Part shown: positions 7,942 to 20,357 of the stretch, one piece after another
Layout of the letters: each line of letters starts with the position of its first letter
Position numbering within the stretch: position 1 is the stretch's first letter
Assembly: GCF_000716675.1 (NCBI RefSeq)
Contig: NZ_JNXT01000093.1
Span: forward strand, 1 to 23,738
Direction: 5' to 3'
From: Streptomyces alboflavus
GTDB taxonomy: Bacteria; Actinomycetota; Actinomycetes; Streptomycetales; Streptomycetaceae
Length of the DNA: 23,738 nucleotides
Position numbers and translations under genes: made by a program
The notes under the pieces: model-generated
What the model was told of the DNA's origin: nothing
Databases searched by the model: none
The model's input: only the letters and a program-made list of their open reading frames with translations

Positions 7942-7969
7942 TGAACTCCCCTTCCCCATAAGGAGTTCA
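7942..7969 (+). promoter_or_regulatory. Small hairpin downstream of the surface operon
   Basis: TGAACTCC at 7942-7949 and GGAGTTCA at 7962-7969 form an 8-bp stem with a 12-nt loop, just before the larger terminator hairpin. It may contribute to 3'-end formation or stability. TGAACTCCCC also occurs directly repeated at 7916. Confidence 0.35.
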
Positions 7970-7978
7970 GGCAAGCAG

Positions 7979-8015
7979 GAGGGGGCCTTCGCACGTGCGG
8001 CGCGAAGGCCCCCTC
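7979..8015. terminator. Bidirectional intrinsic-type terminator between convergent genes
   Basis: A perfect 14-bp stem, GAGGGGGCCTTCGC at 7979-7992 and its complement at 8002-8015, encloses a 9-nt loop. It lies between the surface gene ending at 7918 (+) and the Ada-AlkA gene ending at 8031 (-). There is no clear T-run, as is common in streptomycete terminators. Confidence 0.75.
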
Positions 8016-8030
8016 TCGTCGTGGGTGCCC

Positions 8031-9428
8031 CTACGCCGTGAGCAGTGGTGCCTCCTCCGCCCGCGCGGCCGCCTGTTCCGTCCGCAGATGACGTACCGCG
8101 TAGGAACGCCAGGGCCGCCACATGTCGGCCGGCGGCTCGCCCGGCGGCGCCACGTCCGGATCGCCGAGGGCCCGGGTCCGGATGGCCGCGGCCGCCACCG
8201 CGTCGACACCGGGCACCGCGCGCAGCTGCCGCTCGGCGTCGTCGCGGTCGACGCCCGCGTCCAGGCGCACCGTGCCGTCGGCGAGGGCGGCCGCGAGCGG
8301 GAGCCGTCCGGCGACGGCCTCCGGCGCGGGGAAGACATGGGTGAGCGTGCCGCACGGCGACGGCAGCGGGGTGCCGTGCTCGACGACGAGCCGCCGTGCC
8401 TCATCCCGGCCGACGACCGCGCGCACCGCGAACTCCTCCGGGTCGGCCGCGCCCGGCGAGCGCAGTCCGGGGCGGGCCCGGACGAGGGGGGCGAGGCGGG
8501 GGTCGGCGGCGAGCCGCTCGTCGACGGCGTACGGGTCGGCGTCCAGGTCGAAGAGGCCGCGCAGGCGCTGCACGGCGGTGGTCAGGTCGCGCAGGTCGGT
8601 GAGGTGGAGGCGGGCCTCGAGCCAGCCGCAGCGGTGGCTGTCGGAGCCCTTGCGGGCGTCGCGCTCCTCGACGGCGACGATCCCGGAGGCGTACGGCAGC
8701 CGCAGGGTGCGCCGGTAGGTGCGGGCGCCGCGCTCCCCGCTGACGTCCTCGACGCCGGGCAGCGCCTCGTGGGCGAGCAGGTCGAAGACGGCGGCGGCCT
8801 GGTAGGGGCCGCGGTGGGCGAGGCGCAGCGGGATGCCTGCGGCGGGGGTGCCGCGGCCGCCGCCGCGCTTGGGCGCGGCGGCGCGCAGGCCGGTGGGCGT
8901 CAGCTCGTACACGGCCCGGATGGTGTCGTTGAACTGCCGGACGCTGGCGAATCCGGCGGCGAACGCGATCTCCGTGACCGGCAGGTCGGTGGTCTGGAGC
9001 AGCACGCGGGCGGTGTGCGCGCGCTGGGCGCGGGCGAGCGCGACCGGGCCCGCGCCGAGCTCGGCGGTGAGCTGGCGCTGGACCTGGCGGGCGCTGTACC
9101 CGAGCCGGACGGCGAGGCCGCCGACGCCTTCGCGGTCGACGACGCCGTCCCCGATCATCCGCATGGCCCGGCCGACCACGTCGGCGCGGACGTTCCACTC
9201 GGCGGAGCCGGGCACGGCGTCGGGGCGGCAGCGGCGGCAGGCCCGGAAGCCGTTGCTCTGCGCGGCGGCGGCCGTCGGGTAGTAGCGGACGTTCTGCCGC
9301 TTGGGCGTGACCGCCGGGCAGCTCGGCCGGCAGTAGATGCCGGTCGTCTCGACGGCGAAGAAGAACTCCCCGTCAAAACGCGCGTCACGGCTGCGCACGG
9401 CCTCGTACCTGGTGTCTTGATCGCTCAC
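8031..9428 (-). CDS. alkA: Ada-type sensor / AraC HTH / AlkA-like glycosylase fusion
   Basis: This 465-residue protein joins alkylation sensing to base-excision repair. Residues 10-75 are the Ada zinc domain: ETTGIYCRPSC and FRACRRC supply C33, C37, C64 and C67, where C37 or C33 matches the methyl-accepting Cys of Ada. Residues 80-185 are an AraC HTH (LAVRLGYSARQVQRQL, then IAFAAGFASVRQFNDTIRAV). Residues 190-300 are the AlkA N-terminal domain. The rest resembles the HhH-GPD glycosylase but is altered: the usual PGIGPWTA hairpin reads PGVDAVAA, and the xDD-type catalytic Asp region reads DVAPPGEPP. The segments before and after are shortened, so glycosylase activity is doubtful. Start is GTG at 9428. 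The gene is monocistronic and convergent with the surface operon. Confidence 0.85.
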   Translation of the reverse strand: MSDQDTRYEAVRSRDARFDGEFFFAVETTGIYCRPSCPAVTPKRQNVRYYPTAAAAQSNGFRACRRCRPDAVPGSAEWNVRADVVGRAMRMIGDGVVDREGVGGLAVRLGYSARQVQRQLTAELGAGPVALARAQRAHTARVLLQTTDLPVTEIAFAAGFASVRQFNDTIRAVYELTPTGLRAAAPKRGGGRGTPAAGIPLRLAHRGPYQAAAVFDLLAHEALPGVEDVSGERGARTYRRTLRLPYASGIVAVEERDARKGSDSHRCGWLEARLHLTDLRDLTTAVQRLRGLFDLDADPYAVDERLAADPRLAPLVRARPGLRSPGAADPEEFAVRAVVGRDEARRLVVEHGTPLPSPCGTLTHVFPAPEAVAGRLPLAAALADGTVRLDAGVDRDDAERQLRAVPGVDAVAAAAIRTRALGDPDVAPPGEPPADMWRPWRSYAVRHLRTEQAAARAEEAPLLTA

Positions 9429-9490
9429 GTCATCCAGTGTGAGCCGGGTGGGGCAGGGCCGCTAGCGGAAATCGGACGCCACGCTCCGGG

Positions 9491-9540
9491 CCCCGCAAGG
9501 GGCGCGGGGAACTGCGCGCCCAGCCCCCACCGCCCCGCGG
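9491..9540. repeat. Streptomyces-type intergenic repeat with hairpin, probably terminating rsgA
   Basis: The block with GGGGCGCGGGGAACTGCGCG followed by CAGCCCCCACCG resembles a repeat seen in many Streptomyces intergenic regions (recognised from memory). CCCCGC (9491-9496) and GCGGGG (9504-9509) form a 6-bp stem. It sits after the end of rsgA (9568, -) and before the start of the Ada-AlkA gene, so a terminator role is likely. Nothing else is visible in 9429-9567. Confidence 0.55.
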
Positions 9541-9567
9541 GGGACGAACCGACCGCACCCCACGTGC

Positions 9568-10752
9568 TCAGCGCAGCCGCCCACGCTTCGCCTCCATGGC
9601 GGCCTTGCCCTCGGCCCCCCGCCGCTTCCACTCCCGACGCATGTCGGCCCGGACCCGGGCATCGGTCTTGGCGACGATGCGCTGGTTCTCCCGGATCAGC
9701 TTCCGGTAGCTGTCCAGGCGCCGCTCGGGGAGCGTGCCGTCCTCAAGGGCGGCGAGTACGGCGCAGCCCGGCTCCGCGACGTGCGCGCAGTCCTGGAAGC
9801 GGCACCCCTCGGCGAGCTCCTCGATCTCGGCGAAGACCTGGCCGACGCCGGTCCCCGCGTCGTACAGGCCGACGCCCCGCAGCCCCGGCGTGTCGATGAG
9901 GACACCGCCGCCGGGCAGGACGAGGAGGTTGCGGGTGGTGGTGGTGTGCCGCCCCTTGCCGTCGACGTCGCGGATCGCCTGGACGTCCATGACGTCGGCC
10001 CCGGCGAGCGCGTTGGCGAGGGTCGACTTGCCCGCGCCGGACTGCCCGAGGAGCACCGACGTACCGCCGGAGAGGACTGCGGCGAGGACGTCGACGCCGT
10101 CGCCGTCGGCGGCGCTGACGGGCAGCACCTGCACGCCGGGCGCGGTCGTCTCCACGTCCTCGACGAGGTACGACAGGGCGGTGACGTCGGGCACGAGGTC
10201 GGCCTTGGTGAGGACGACGACGGGCTGGGCGCCGGACTCCCAGCCGAGCGCGAGGAACCGCTCGATGCGGCCGAGGTCGAGCTCGGCGGCCAGGGACACC
10301 GCGATGACGGCGTGGTCGACGTTGGCCGCGAGGATCTGCCCCTCGGACCGCTTGGAGGAGGTGGACCGCACGAACGAGGTGCGGCGCGGCAGGTAGGCCC
10401 GTACGTAGCGGGGGTCGCTGGTGCCGGGCGCGTCGACGGCCGCCCAGTCGCCGGTGCAGATGACCCTCAGGGGGTCGTGCGGGGTGACGTAGGTGGTGTC
10501 GGCGCGGATGACGCCTTCCTCGGTGACGACCAGGTCGCAGCTGCCGCGGTCGACGCGGACGACGCGTCCGGGGAGCAGGCCCTGGGCCGCGTACGGGGCG
10601 AAGGCGGCGGCCCAGTCCTCGTCCCAGCCGTACGGCACGAGGGAGGACACCGCGGACTCGGAGAGAGCCGCGGAGACGGCAGCCGCGGAGGAAGCAGAAG
10701 AAGCAGAAGAAGCGGAGGATGCAGAGGAAGAGCGGAAAGCGGAGGAAGACAA
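9568..10752 (-). CDS. rsgA: Ribosome small-subunit GTPase RsgA, predicted TTG start
   Basis: This circularly permuted GTPase acts in late 30S subunit maturation. With the TTG start at 10752 it has 394 residues. After a Ser/Ala-rich tail, PYGWDEDW and an OB-fold (GRVVRVDRG) lead to the G domain in permuted order: G4 TKADL, G5 PVSA, G1 GQSGAGKST (236-244), the RHTTTTR switch and G3 DTPGLR. A C-terminal zinc knuckle, C317-x4-C322-x-H324-x5-C330, is intact. The TTG is preferred because GAAGGG lies 6 nt upstream and homologues begin with a similar Ser-rich tail. An in-frame ATG at 10992 would need an Arg/Pro-rich extension running across the short ORF at 10818-10889. A basic C-terminal tail follows the zinc knuckle. 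Confidence 0.92.
   Translation of the reverse strand: MSSSAFRSSSASSASSASSASSAAAVSAALSESAVSSLVPYGWDEDWAAAFAPYAAQGLLPGRVVRVDRGSCDLVVTEEGVIRADTTYVTPHDPLRVICTGDWAAVDAPGTSDPRYVRAYLPRRTSFVRSTSSKRSEGQILAANVDHAVIAVSLAAELDLGRIERFLALGWESGAQPVVVLTKADLVPDVTALSYLVEDVETTAPGVQVLPVSAADGDGVDVLAAVLSGGTSVLLGQSGAGKSTLANALAGADVMDVQAIRDVDGKGRHTTTTRNLLVLPGGGVLIDTPGLRGVGLYDAGTGVGQVFAEIEELAEGCRFQDCAHVAEPGCAVLAALEDGTLPERRLDSYRKLIRENQRIVAKTDARVRADMRREWKRRGAEGKAAMEAKRGRLR
10685..10745 (-). repeat. rsgA: Trinucleotide-like Ser/Ala-coding tract at the start of rsgA
   Basis: The minus strand has tandem GCTTCTTCT/GCTTCCTCC units coding Ala-Ser-Ser repeats in the first 25 residues of RsgA. Use of TCT codons is unlike the GC-biased surroundings. 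Such tracts can vary in copy number between strains. Confidence 0.7.
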
Positions 10753-10783
10753 GGGGAACCCTTCACAGGGTGGCCCCGGCCCA

Positions 10784-10800
10784 CGCGCCGGACGGGCGCG
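10784..10800 (-). promoter_or_regulatory. GC hairpin between the short leader ORF and rsgA
   Basis: CGCGCC and GGCGCG (10784-10789 and 10795-10800) form a 6-bp stem with a 5-nt loop in the 65-nt gap between the leader ORF stop and the rsgA TTG. It could modulate read-through or ribosome access. This is only a structural observation. Confidence 0.35.
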
Positions 10801-10817
10801 GCGAAGGACGAGAGAGG

Positions 10818-10889
10818 TCAGCCGGAGACCACGGGGGTGGTGTGGATGAACGTCTGGATGCGGGCAGCATCGTTCGCAACGACAGCCAT
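10818..10889 (-). CDS. 23-residue upstream ORF, possible leader peptide of rsgA
   Basis: The ORF starts at the ATG at 10889 and stops with TGA at 10818-10820. It encodes a peptide beginning MAVVANDAARIQTF and ending HTTPVVSG. A near-perfect Shine-Dalgarno, AGGAGGTG, lies 6 nt upstream and is one of the best ribosome sites in the window. The stop is 65 nt before the rsgA TTG, on the same strand. The peptide has no signal sequence, membrane helix or Cys. It may be a translated leader controlling rsgA or an independent small protein. I do not recognise a family. The strong ribosome site is the main support. Confidence 0.6.
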   Translation of the reverse strand: MAVVANDAARIQTFIHTTPVVSG

Positions 10890-11055
10890 GACTCACACCT
10901 CCTGGGAACCTGCTCGGCCGACTGCGGCGGTCGCGCATCGCTTCCGCCGAGGAACGCGTTGACTGTAGCTCCCGCCTCCTGCGGACCGCCACCTCTTTTT
11001 CCGCCCACCCGATCCGCGCTCCGCGCCGCCGGGGGCGACCTCACTCCAGCGTCAC

Positions 11056-11084
11056 CCAACTCCCCCTGCACACACGCGAGTTGG
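11056..11084. promoter_or_regulatory. Inverted repeat upstream of the cassette promoter
   Basis: CCAACTC (11056-11062) and GAGTTGG (11078-11084) are perfect 7-bp arms separated by 15 nt. They end 25 bp before the predicted -35. The position would suit an activator or repressor site. Confidence 0.3.
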
Positions 11085-11109
11085 CCCTCCGAATTGACGC
11101 GTTCCCACC

Positions 11110-11138
11110 CTGACAGACCCCCGCGGCGCCGTTATGCT
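11110..11138 (+). promoter_or_regulatory. SigA/HrdB-like promoter of the membrane-nucleosidase cassette
   Basis: CTGACA (11110-11115) and TATGCT (11133-11138) are separated by exactly 17 nt, a good vegetative promoter match. Predicted transcription starts about 30 nt before the ATG at 11176. This suggests basal constitutive expression. Confidence 0.6.
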
Positions 11139-12717
11139 GGTGAGCTCTCTCGGGCGGAGCACTTACGGGGGACGTATGACGACGCCTGAATCACCCGTCC
11201 CATCCGGCGTGGGCAGGGAACTGCCGGACCGCACCGCGACGCGGCGGCTGTGCGCCGGGGTCTACCTGGACGCCGAGTTCCGCGACGCCGTCCTGCACCG
11301 GGTCTACAACGCGCGCAAACGCCGGGTCGCGCCGTCGTACGGCTACGACCTCGTGCCCGTCGTGACGCACGCGTGGCGTGCCTGGTGGCTGTCCACCGTC
11401 GGCGACGCCGTGCTGCTCACGCTGTGCTGCACAGCGGTCCTGCTGTACCCGCTCCCGGCGCTCCTCGCCGCCGTGGCCCTCTTCGACATCGGCCTGGTGG
11501 CCGCGCTGGTCACGTACGCCACACGCTCGGTCCGGGCCCTGGGACACCGGTACACCGACGCCCCGGACCCGGCCCCGGACACCGACGAGGACACGGACAC
11601 GCCCCGGTGGCGCAGGACCCTCGGCTACGACCTCGTCATCGCCGCCCTCGTCACCGTGGGCGTGGTCGCGGCCGTCAGGGGACGCGCGGGCGACGGCGTG
11701 TTCCTCACGGCCGCCGCGATCGCCCTGACGCTCTGCGCCCTCCTCGCGGTCCTCGGCACCCTGCGCCAGCTCGCCGTGAACCGGCTGCGCGCCCACGGCA
11801 CGGATCCGCGCCGCCCGCGCACCCGCGGCCGCCTCGCCGTGATCGAGAACCAGCAGCGGCACCCCCTGGTCGTGTACTCGGGCGCGAGCCCGTTCGTCGG
11901 CAGCGGCAGCGGCCTGCGCACCTGGTCGTTCGCGCAGCGCCTGATCGAGGCCAAGCCCCTCGGCGTCGACAAGGACGTCGAGTTCGAGAAGAAGCCGTTC
12001 GCCACCCGGGAGTTGGTGGAGGAGCTGCGGCGCGCGATCACGGCCCTCGACACCGAGGAGGACCCCGAGACCCGCCTTCCGGGGCTGCGGGTGCTCGACT
12101 CCCTCTTCGTGGAGGGCCGTTACGCGCGCGGTTACGCGGACGACCTGGAGCCCGCAGCCCGCGCCGGGCTCGTCGAGCGGATCCTGGACCGGCCGCAGGA
12201 GACGGCCCGGCACTATCTGACGTGCCAGGTGGAGTCCTGGGGCGGCGAGGTGGTGACCACCGTCTTCGTGCATGTGTCGCTGCAAGGGCGCACGATGTAC
12301 ATCGAGTTCAGCAGCCGGGCGCTCGCGCCGACCCGCCTCGCCTACCAGGTCGTCGACACCATCGGCGGGACGGGCACCCTGGCGACGCTGCGTGCGGCCG
12401 CACTGCACGGCGGCCGCGTCCGGGACATCGCGCTCGCGCCCGTGCGGCTGGTGCGGGCGACGCTGGCGCTGCTCGGCGCGCTGGGCATCGGGGGCGATCC
12501 CACCGTGGCGCAGCTCAAGCGGGGGCGGGACATCGGCGCCGACTACAGCGCACGTGAGCGGGCGGCCATCAAGACGGACGAGAACTATTTCCAGGCCTTC
12601 GACGTCGTGAAGCACCTGAAGATCATCGAGCAGCGGCTGCTCTCGACGGTCGGCGACTTCCTCACCGAGCACGGCGTGGACACCTCCGAGTTCCGGCGCC
12701 GGGCCACGGCCATCCTC

Positions 12718-17364
<4,647 letters not shown>

Positions 17365-17377
17365 GAGAAGACTGAAC

Positions 17378-17392
17378 GGGGCGGCGCGCCCC
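17378..17392 (+). terminator. Short GC hairpin after lacZ
   Basis: GGGGCG-GCG-CGCCCC (17378-17392) is a 6-bp stem with a 3-nt loop, 13 nt after the lacZ stop. No T-run follows. It is a plausible weak terminator. The rest of 17393-17500 shows no ORF. Confidence 0.45.
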
Positions 17393-17500
17393 GCGGCCAC
17401 CGGCCGCCGGACCCTTCCTGACCCGGAGAAACACGGTTACGGCCGCCTAGACTGGGAATGACGACGACCCACGCGCCGCCCTGGGGGGAGGGAACATCCC

Positions 17501-18904
17501 GTGTCACAACAGCAGCTGGGCCGCAGCCCGGTCCGGCCGGATCCGGAGCCGCCGCCCCCGGGCGATTCGCGCCAGGGCCGGTTCGTGGGCTGGCTCGGCG
17601 GCTTCGGCTGCGTCGCCGCGGGGTACGCCGTGTTCCAGTCCCTGGTGGGCGTGTTGCCGCAGGAGCTGTCCACGGACGCCGCGCGGTACGGCATCGCGGG
17701 CGTCAGCGGCGCCGGCACGGCCCTCGCGGCCTGGCTCGCGGCGGCGCTCCTTCGCGCCCGGGCGGGCACGGACGACGACGGCGCGCCGACCGCGCCGCGC
17801 GCCCTCGGCACCGGCGCGGCCGCGGGGTCCGCCCACGCCCCGGGCCCCTTCCCGGCGCTCGCCGCCGCGACGCACCGCACCCTGCACGCCGAACTCGCCG
17901 TCCTCGACGACCCCGACCGCGGCCTGCTCAAGGGCTGGCCGCACGCCCTGGACGAGCAGACCCTGCCGGTACGGCCCACGCCCACCGGCACCGCGTACGG
18001 ACTGCACCTCGTCCTCGAACTCGGCGTGCAGGACGGCCGGTTGAACCCCTCGGAGCTGGTGGAGACGCTGTGGCGGCAGCGGCTTTCCGACGGCGGCTGG
18101 GCGGCCCGCTCCCAGGGCGCGGTGCCGAGGCCCGAGGTGACGGCGCTGGTCCTCGGCGCGCTCGCCCGCGCGGGCGCGGACCCGGCGCGGCTCGCGGACG
18201 AGGCGGCGCGCTGCGCGGCCCGCTTCACCGCCGACCTGGAGCCGTCGGGGCTCGCCCGCACGCACGTCGTGACGACGGTCCTGCGGGGCATGCTGCGGGC
18301 GGCGCCCGGCTCCCCGGCCATCGCCCGGCTGCGGGACGAGCTGGTCGACCGGACCATCACCGACCCGGCCCGCGAGCACCGCCGCTGCTGGGGCCCGGCC
18401 CTGCGCGGGCCCGCCGCGCACACCACACGGCCCTCGCCCGCGCACACGGCGCAGGCCGTGGTCGCCCTGGACCGCGCGGCCCGGGTCCTCGGCGAGGACG
18501 GCAACACCCGGGCCGCCCGCGAGGACGGCATCCGCTGGCTGCTTTCCTGCCCGATGCCGGGGCACGAGACGTGCGCGGACCTGCGCAACACGCAGGAGGA
18601 GGTGCGCCGCCCGCACCCGCAGGACTCCTGGCGCCAAGAGGTCCTTTTCGTACGGCACTTCACGGCCGCATGGATGGTGCGGGCCCTGCTCACGCCCGGG
18701 GCCTGGGAGATCGCCGTGGCCGAGGACCGCGAGGAGGCGTGGCGGACGCTGCTCGCGGACGCGGTCGCCGGTGTGCTGCGCCAGCAGGACGAGGGCATCT
18801 GGAACTGGGACGGCCACGATCTCGGCCGTCCCCTGTGGATGACCTATCAGGGCCTTTCGGCGCTGCGGGCCCATGCCGTATGGATGTATCAGCCGGACCG
18901 CTGA
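17501..18904 (+). CDS. Membrane-anchored squalene-cyclase/prenyltransferase-fold protein
   Basis: This 467-residue protein has a Pro-rich start and two membrane segments (about 28-52 and 62-87) joined by a short loop. A 30-residue Ala/Gly linker leads to a soluble domain of about 340 residues. That domain is built from paired helices with Gly-Trp turns (LSDGGWAARSQGAVPRPEVT, TRPSPAHTAQAVVALDRAAR, EGIWNWDG), the alpha/alpha-toroid pattern of terpenoid cyclases and protein prenyltransferases. The DxDD motif of squalene-hopene cyclases is not visible, so cyclase activity is unproven. The GTG at 17501 is chosen because GGGGGGAGGG lies upstream. The stop codon is inside a large hairpin. The lacZ gene 136 nt upstream and the cupin gene downstream appear to be separate units. 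Function is unknown. Confidence 0.7.
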   Translation: MSQQQLGRSPVRPDPEPPPPGDSRQGRFVGWLGGFGCVAAGYAVFQSLVGVLPQELSTDAARYGIAGVSGAGTALAAWLAAALLRARAGTDDDGAPTAPRALGTGAAAGSAHAPGPFPALAAATHRTLHAELAVLDDPDRGLLKGWPHALDEQTLPVRPTPTGTAYGLHLVLELGVQDGRLNPSELVETLWRQRLSDGGWAARSQGAVPRPEVTALVLGALARAGADPARLADEAARCAARFTADLEPSGLARTHVVTTVLRGMLRAAPGSPAIARLRDELVDRTITDPAREHRRCWGPALRGPAAHTTRPSPAHTAQAVVALDRAARVLGEDGNTRAAREDGIRWLLSCPMPGHETCADLRNTQEEVRRPHPQDSWRQEVLFVRHFTAAWMVRALLTPGAWEIAVAEDREEAWRTLLADAVAGVLRQQDEGIWNWDGHDLGRPLWMTYQGLSALRAHAVWMYQPDR

Positions 18905-18960
18905 GGGCCTGTCTGTGAACCCCCGCCTGCGCAGCGGCGGGGGTTCACAGACAGGCCCTC
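18903..18960 (+). terminator. 25-bp perfect hairpin overlapping the stop codon
   Basis: Arms at 18903-18927 (starting GAGGGCCTGTCTGTGAAC) and 18936-18960 are perfectly complementary over 25 bp around the 8-nt loop TGCGCAGC. The first arm includes the last two bases of the TGA stop (18902-18904). There is no T-run, but this is by far the strongest stem in the window and probably ends transcription. Confidence 0.8.
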
Positions 18961-19022
18961 GACTCCGGCTCCGCGGTCCCGGCGGGCGGGGGCGTGGAAC
19001 GGACGGAAGGCGGAGTGACCGC

Positions 19023-19787
19023 ATGGGTGGTCGGCACGTGCTGCGGGCCAGGCGGCTGCTGGAGGGAGCCCTCGACGGGCGGGACGGGCCCGACGGCCTC
19101 GACGAGGAGGAGCTGGTGCGGGCGGCGCGCGCGGTCGTCGCCGAACTGGGCTCCCCGGGGCGGCTCTCGGCGCTGGTCGCGGAGCTGGCGGCGGGCGTCG
19201 GCGACCCCTCGGGGTGCGCGCGGCTCTCGTACCGGCACGTCCTCGGCTTCGACAAGCTGCTGCTCGTGTCCGTCGGCACCCGGCACATGCTGCGCGCGCA
19301 CGTCTGGCACCCCGGCTCGCACCGTGCGGGCCGCGAGGACATCCACAACCACCGTTCCGCGCTGGCCTCGTTCGTGGTGCGCGGCACTCTCGGCATGGAG
19401 CTGTACGAGACGGCGGGCGACGGCCCGCTGGCGGCGGCGCGCTACCGCGAGTCGCTGTCGGCGGAGGTCAGCGACTGGCTCCTCGAACCCGCGGGCCGGG
19501 CGCGGCTGCGGCTGACGCAGACCGCCGAGTACACGGCGGGCAGTGGCTACGCACTGCCGTCGTACGCGCTGCACCGGGCGTGGTGCGCCTCGCCGGGCGC
19601 GGCCGTGACGCTGTTCCTGGAGACGGGAGCGGGGCGGCGGCGCTACACGGACGTGTTCACGGGCGACGGCCGGGACGGGCGGGCGCAGGCGTACGCGAAG
19701 GAGCCGCTGGAGGTGGTGGAGTATCTGGCGGAGCTGCGGGCGCTGGCCGAACTGATCGGCGGGAGCGAGGAGTTGGCGCGCTCCTAG
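19023..19787 (+). CDS. Cupin-fold protein of unknown function
   Basis: This is a 254-residue protein. An N-terminal helical part (1-65) precedes a jelly-roll core. YRHVLGFDKLLL and LRAHVWHPGS lead to DIHNHRSALASFVVRGTLGMELYE, where H108 and H110 and the following Glu form a cupin metal site. The second cupin motif is in LPSYALHRAWC. The pattern (GFDK, HxW, HNHR, RGxL) matches an actinobacterial cupin group without a known reaction. The ATG at 19023 has GGAAGGCGGAG about 8 nt upstream. An earlier in-frame start would lie inside the upstream hairpin. It is separated from the toroid gene by that hairpin and is convergent with the Nudix gene. Confidence 0.75.
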   Translation: MGGRHVLRARRLLEGALDGRDGPDGLDEEELVRAARAVVAELGSPGRLSALVAELAAGVGDPSGCARLSYRHVLGFDKLLLVSVGTRHMLRAHVWHPGSHRAGREDIHNHRSALASFVVRGTLGMELYETAGDGPLAAARYRESLSAEVSDWLLEPAGRARLRLTQTAEYTAGSGYALPSYALHRAWCASPGAAVTLFLETGAGRRRYTDVFTGDGRDGRAQAYAKEPLEVVEYLAELRALAELIGGSEELARS

Positions 19788-19805
19788 GCCTCCGGGGTGG
19801 TGCGG

Positions 19806-20231
19806 TCAGCGGGTGCGCAGGCGGCTCAGTGCCTGGCCCACGATCTCGCGGTTGTAGTCGTCGATCTCGACCGTGTCCAGCTCGCCGGGGGTGAGCCAGC
19901 GGTGGTCCTGGTCGGGGTGGGGCAGGGTCACGTCGAAGCTGAGCGGGCTGACGAGGAAGTTGTCCTGCCAGTTCTTGACCTCGTGCCCTCGGTACTGGCT
20001 GACGAAGGAGGACTCGCCGACCTTGCGCACGACGTGGCCGAGCAGTCCGGTCTCCTCCTTCAGCTCGCGCAGCACGCCGTCGCGCGGGCTCTCGCCCGGC
20101 TCCAGCTTTCCGCAGGGCACCCCCCACACACGTGGCAGGAACCGCTCCGTCTCACTGCGACGCACGAGCAGCACGCGGCCCCGGTGGGCCACGACGGCTG
20201 CCGCAAGATGGTTCTCGCCAGGGATAGCCAT
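19806..20231 (-). CDS. Nudix hydrolase
   Basis: This is a 141-residue single-domain enzyme. The Nudix box is intact: G-x5-E-x7-REL-x-EE-x-G-L, read as GKLEPGESPRDGVLRELKEE at about residues 39-58, with the Glu residues that bind Mg2+. It is preceded by AAAVVAHRGRVLLVRRS and followed by a typical NWQDNFLV and RWLTPGEL end. The family hydrolyses nucleoside diphosphates linked to another group; the substrate cannot be told. The ATG at 20231 lacks a Shine-Dalgarno, and TACGGT lies 6 nt before it, fitting a leaderless transcript. It is divergent from the VOC gene. Confidence 0.88.
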   Translation of the reverse strand: MAIPGENHLAAAVVAHRGRVLLVRRSETERFLPRVWGVPCGKLEPGESPRDGVLRELKEETGLLGHVVRKVGESSFVSQYRGHEVKNWQDNFLVSPLSFDVTLPHPDQDHRWLTPGELDTVEIDDYNREIVGQALSRLRTR

Positions 20232-20357
20232 GGCACCACCGTAGCGAGGATTCAGGGCCCGGGACAGCCATGGACGCCGTCCGCGCCCCGCCCGCGCGCC
20301 CCCGGCGTGTCCGATTCCTTCAAGACCCGCGCGGAGCCGCTGCCTACGCTTTCCGGC

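Larger units (their letters stand above)
10890..11175. other. Divergent intergenic region between the rsgA leader and the membrane-nucleosidase cassette
   Basis: No ORF with a credible ribosome site is visible in these 286 bp. On the minus strand TACAGT (10966-10971) could be a -10 for the rsgA leader. On the plus strand, the promoter of the cassette and an inverted repeat upstream of it are listed separately. Confidence 0.5.

Noticed and set aside
10753..10992. Longer RsgA reading from the ATG at 10992
   Set aside because: It would add 80 Arg/Pro/Cys-rich residues not seen in the family and run over the short ORF, which has its own strong ribosome site.
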